A stretch of DNA of 64,000 nt, taken from Litomosoides sigmodontis (lineage: Eukaryota; Nematoda; Chromadorea; Rhabditida; Onchocercidae). Position numbers and translations under genes: made by a program. Shown piece after piece: positions 60,959-64,000 of this stretch. How positions within the stretch are numbered: position 1 is the stretch's first letter; every line of letters starts with the position of its first letter. The stretch spans positions 4,379,738 through 4,443,737 of the forward strand of contig OY718808.1 in assembly GCA_963070105.1 (NCBI GenBank), read 5' to 3'. The notes below the pieces were generated by a model. That model was given only the letters and a program-made list of their open reading frames with translations. It did no database searches and was not told the origin of the DNA.

Positions 60959-62603
60959 GTTTTATACCTCAAAAGATTTAATTTTATTCATAATTACTCA
61001 GTCTAACTCCTAGCACAGGAATGTTTGCACTCAACTTTCATCCAAATTGTGAAGATTGACGTTTTACGGTTACAGTAATCGACAAAACGTGAACAAAAAT
61101 GTCGTCAAAGTCAAGTATGGAAGCAAGAGAGGTAAATAACCGAAAACGAGAAAAAAAACGAATAACCAACAGAAAACGACACACCACACAACCCGCCTCC
61201 AGAAGCGGCCAATCGCCACAAATGACCCTCGTCAGCTTTAACCCAACATCACACAGTACTACAACGTGTTGAGACAATGCTCAAATAATGCAGCATAACA
61301 ACTCTATCACGTGTATCTAACCTGAAACTGGACATGCTCTGCTTCTGTTTGTTTACTTGCTATCTGCCGTTTTCTTCACTTTCCTAACTAGCCTGTTGGA
61401 TAAACCATTCGGTGGATCTAAATCGGCTTACATGAGCTTGAGATAAAAAGTTTATTGCGTCTAACTGACCAATGACCAATGGCTCAATGCACTAAAACAC
61501 ACACAGCAACACACGTACACACGCACACATAATTTCTCACACATTTGGTGAAGTATCATGTTTTTAACTCAACTGTACTCGTTGTTTAAAAAATATTACG
61601 CCAAAATATTACAATAATTTCTCAGAAAACAAGTACTTTTGTTTGATAAAATACCATGTTGCTAATTGTATGTTATTAATGGCACATGCGTATATTAAAT
61701 TTTAACTGATGTAAATATTACATCTGTTATCAAAATTACTTCTGCTTAACAAAAGCAGTTTCGTATTAATTTTCGATGAAGCAGTCGAACTTTTCTCTCT
61801 CATCAATTTAGAGTAATCCTAACTCACAAGTTCTGTTTTATTTTTTTTCGACAGTTCGTACATAAATGTGGAAGAATTGGCTTTTTATCACACACGTTTT
61901 CATATGGTTTAAAGTTTAATTACATTAAATATACGGCAAAGTAGATCTTCCTAAAATGGAATTAATTTCCATTTTAGGAAAATAATAATTAGAGCAATTA
62001 TCTTCTTCCAGCAGCCAATCTTAAACTAAATCCTTACAGATTATGCAAGGGTTAGATTTTTACTATGGTTGAAAAACATGCAGTTCCAATGAGATGTCAT
62101 TTACTTGGATGTCTCAAATGTTTTCAATTAATCGTCAAATGGTACAGATACCCTTTCACATAAAGCTTTTTTTTTTTTGAAATCAATTCATTGTGATTCA
62201 TCGATAAGTAAAAAGGGAAGACACGATTTACGATTTCCTAATTTTTGGACACGTGTTAATGGACCAATGTTGCATCTAAATTTACTCGATACCTTTGAAC
62301 TGCATTGTCATTCTAGATAATATCAACATGCTAAACGAAGGATTCACTTTTGACATTTGAAGCAAGGTGTTAAAAAAAAACGGAAAGTTAGATAACACAG
62401 GATATATTAAGCAAAACGCAAATAATTCCGTACAAATTTATTTAGTGAAACTTAACAAGCAGGATAAAAATACAAAAATCAAACGAAAAATTCCTTCAGC
62501 TGAAATGTAATGTTCATTTTTACAACATTTTACTGATTCAAACAGTCATCAGAAAACTATTCAATTTTTCTGGCAACTTTTCGTTGTCGTTGTAATTGAT
62601 TCG
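60959..62603. other. Intergenic with CA-rich tract
   Basis: Region between TEL2 (-) and the small basic gene (-). It contains a CA-rich tract at about 61495-61530 and a perfect hairpin at 61948-61980. No coding gene supported; frames here lack splice structure or motifs. Confidence 0.5.
61948..61980. repeat. Perfect 14-bp inverted repeat
   Basis: ttcctaaaatggaa, five-base spacer ttaat, then its exact reverse complement ttccattttaggaa. It could form a hairpin in DNA or RNA. No terminator or operator role is implied in a eukaryotic spacer. Confidence 0.85.
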
Positions 62604-64000
62604 TTAATCGCCCACATAAACAAATAAAGCAATCGTTTCAGCGGTCACTTTCGCCATCTTTCTGCATTCTGCCGACGGGTCGGCTTCGGCCAGTCTTGTA
62701 GCATACTCGAACCAATTCATTAAATCATCTTAATCCATTAGAAGGAAAATTAGTCGTTACAGAAAGAGATGAATTTAAGTTACATTAATTTCAGAAAACA
62801 GTCTTTTGGTATTCAAAATTTGCCTAAAAGTCCAACCAATTGTGTTGGGCAAATATAAAAAATTACCGTACACTTGTGTTAATGCGGAAGTTTGGTTATG
62901 CAAAAACTTTAATAGTAATAGTGACCATCAAAATCCACAGGTTTATGAATAAAATTTACCTGAATAAAAATGCAGTATTACCTCCCTCGATAAGGACACG
63001 CAAACAGAAGCATAGCAAAAAAGGACAGCTTGTCTCACAGCAAAATTCCTATTATGTCGTAGTGGACCCAGCAAATAGATCAGAGTGCTGCAATAGAGGA
63101 TATTTTCATTCTCTGGAAATAAAATAAGACGCAGTATGCTCCTCATTATCCATTAAAAATCATTTTTGAAGAATACAGCATTGCGGACTTCGTTGTACGA
63201 TTTCAATATGTACTAGAAAGGAGTCAAATTAGGAATTAGATACAACAGTATCTGTGAAAAAAAAACTAATTTTAAGTAATTTTAAAGAATTGGAGGGAAA
63301 TGATGTGGGAAGATGACAAAGTCCCTAAATGAGGTAAAATTTCTAGCCTCGTCTATCGCTATTGAAAACCTAAAATTCAGCAAACTCTGAAAGAACGTAA
63401 AGAAACAGCTCAAAAAAATAGACTGTTTTTCTAAGCCCAATAGTATACAAAAATATAAAAAGATTTTGAGACAGTATAAAAATTATCTTTATATAAATGA
63501 GAATCCATCTCTTCCCATTATAAAGTGATTTTAAGAGCTTTTAGAATGAAATATAAGCTAAGAAGGTATGGAAATCCTTGATTCAGTAGACCTGGGCTTT
63601 AAGTCATTCTGCGTGTGGTTTGGTTTTCGTGACCGGAACTTGAAGTTTAGCAATCATTTGAGATTAAAATAAAAATCTATTACCCATTTAACATACCTAA
63701 CCATTTTGAGTGTACATGGAGAAGTGCCAGAACATCTAACCAAATGACCCATGCAGACCAAAATCTTACTTAATAATTCCGAATCTCTTCCCTGAAATAA
63801 AGAATCGAACACTCATATTGCACATTTTCACCACAAGTCCTAGCTTTACTGACATCAGTTTATTCACAACTTTGTAGACTCCGTATGGGAAGTACTTGAA
63901 AACCAGCAAAACATGAACTAAAAGCAAGTTTCGCAGAACTCCAAATAAAGAACTTACAATGAGATCCAGATGTTCACGATGTTGGTCGATTGCAGTCAAG
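62604..64000 (-). CDS. clk-2: TEL2/CLK-2, C-terminal part (5' end off window)
   Basis: TEL2 is the HEAT-like core of the TTT complex (TEL2-TTI1-TTI2) that, with HSP90, matures PI3K-like kinases such as ATM, ATR and mTOR. Four exons remain: 64000-63958, 63791-63702, 63110-62960 and 62728-62604; phases agree throughout. The sequence HLDLI, then GRDSELLSKILVCMGHLVRC, is followed by STLIYLLGPLRHNRNFAVRQ, AVLFCYASVCVSLSRE and DLMNWFEYATRLAEADPSAE, then CRKMAKVTAETIALF. This matches the C-terminal HEAT repeats of human TELO2 (FHPHAAVRRSALLAVATVLL and [20 protein letters not shown]). The acceptor at 63110 (CCAGAG) was picked over CCAG by frame. The stop is TAA at 62604. The gene symbol follows the C. 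elegans orthologue. Confidence 0.82.

Noticed and set aside
29699..64000. A functional cluster of genome-maintenance genes (RMI1, CDT2, TEL2)
   Set aside because: The genes are interleaved with unrelated ones, on different strands and far apart; chance grouping is the simpler reading.

Overview
The window is nuclear DNA of a nematode, most likely a spirurid/filarial worm. It is AT-rich, densely packed with genes on both strands, and almost every gene is split by short introns (roughly 50-800 bp). Several genes have a strong pyrimidine-rich AG acceptor a few bases upstream of their ATG, as expected where a spliced leader is added in trans. The exons below were joined by hand by following reading frame and phase across GT/AG sites. 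For most genes the phases close exactly, which is the main support for the models. Species placement is inference only.

Layout. 1-3676 (+): 3' part of an SLC23 nucleobase/ascorbate transporter. 5270-7720 (-): unrecognised coiled-coil protein. 8469-10809 (-): gamma-SNAP. 11743-16722 (-): COPII coat GTPase activator SEC23. 17724-17909 (+): candidate microprotein. 18191-18997 (+): ribosomal protein S25. 20819-23852 (-): class III alcohol dehydrogenase. 24729-28804 (-): TRMT2A-like tRNA m5U methyltransferase with a 300-bp tetranucleotide array in an intron. 29699-36343 (+): RMI1 of the BLM-TOP3-RMI dissolvasome, with a tRNA-Trp(CCA) gene inside one intron. About 38318-41459 (+): MIG-17-like ADAM protease with a C-terminal PLAC domain. 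42786-47197 (-): CDT2/DTL, substrate receptor of CRL4, with a C-terminal PCNA-binding motif. 48895-50316 (+): TMEM86/YhhN lysoplasmalogenase-like protein. 51041-52617 (+): unrecognised four-pass membrane protein. 53040-54320 (+): ALG14. 55999-59989 (-): ZNF277. 60422-60958 (-): small basic unknown protein. 62604-64000 (-): C-terminal exons of TEL2/CLK-2.

These are mostly housekeeping genes of a normal eukaryotic chromosome, not an operon or a dedicated system. Two themes recur. Secretory-pathway genes are SEC23, gamma-SNAP, ALG14 and ADAM; genome-maintenance genes are RMI1, CDT2 and TEL2. This grouping is probably chance. I saw no transposon with coding capacity, no virus and no CRISPR array. 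The most unusual items are the intron-nested tRNA, a GC-AG intron in gamma-SNAP forced by phase, an apparent one-base frameshift in the ADAM catalytic domain, a partial exon duplication in the transporter, and unrecognised short genes.
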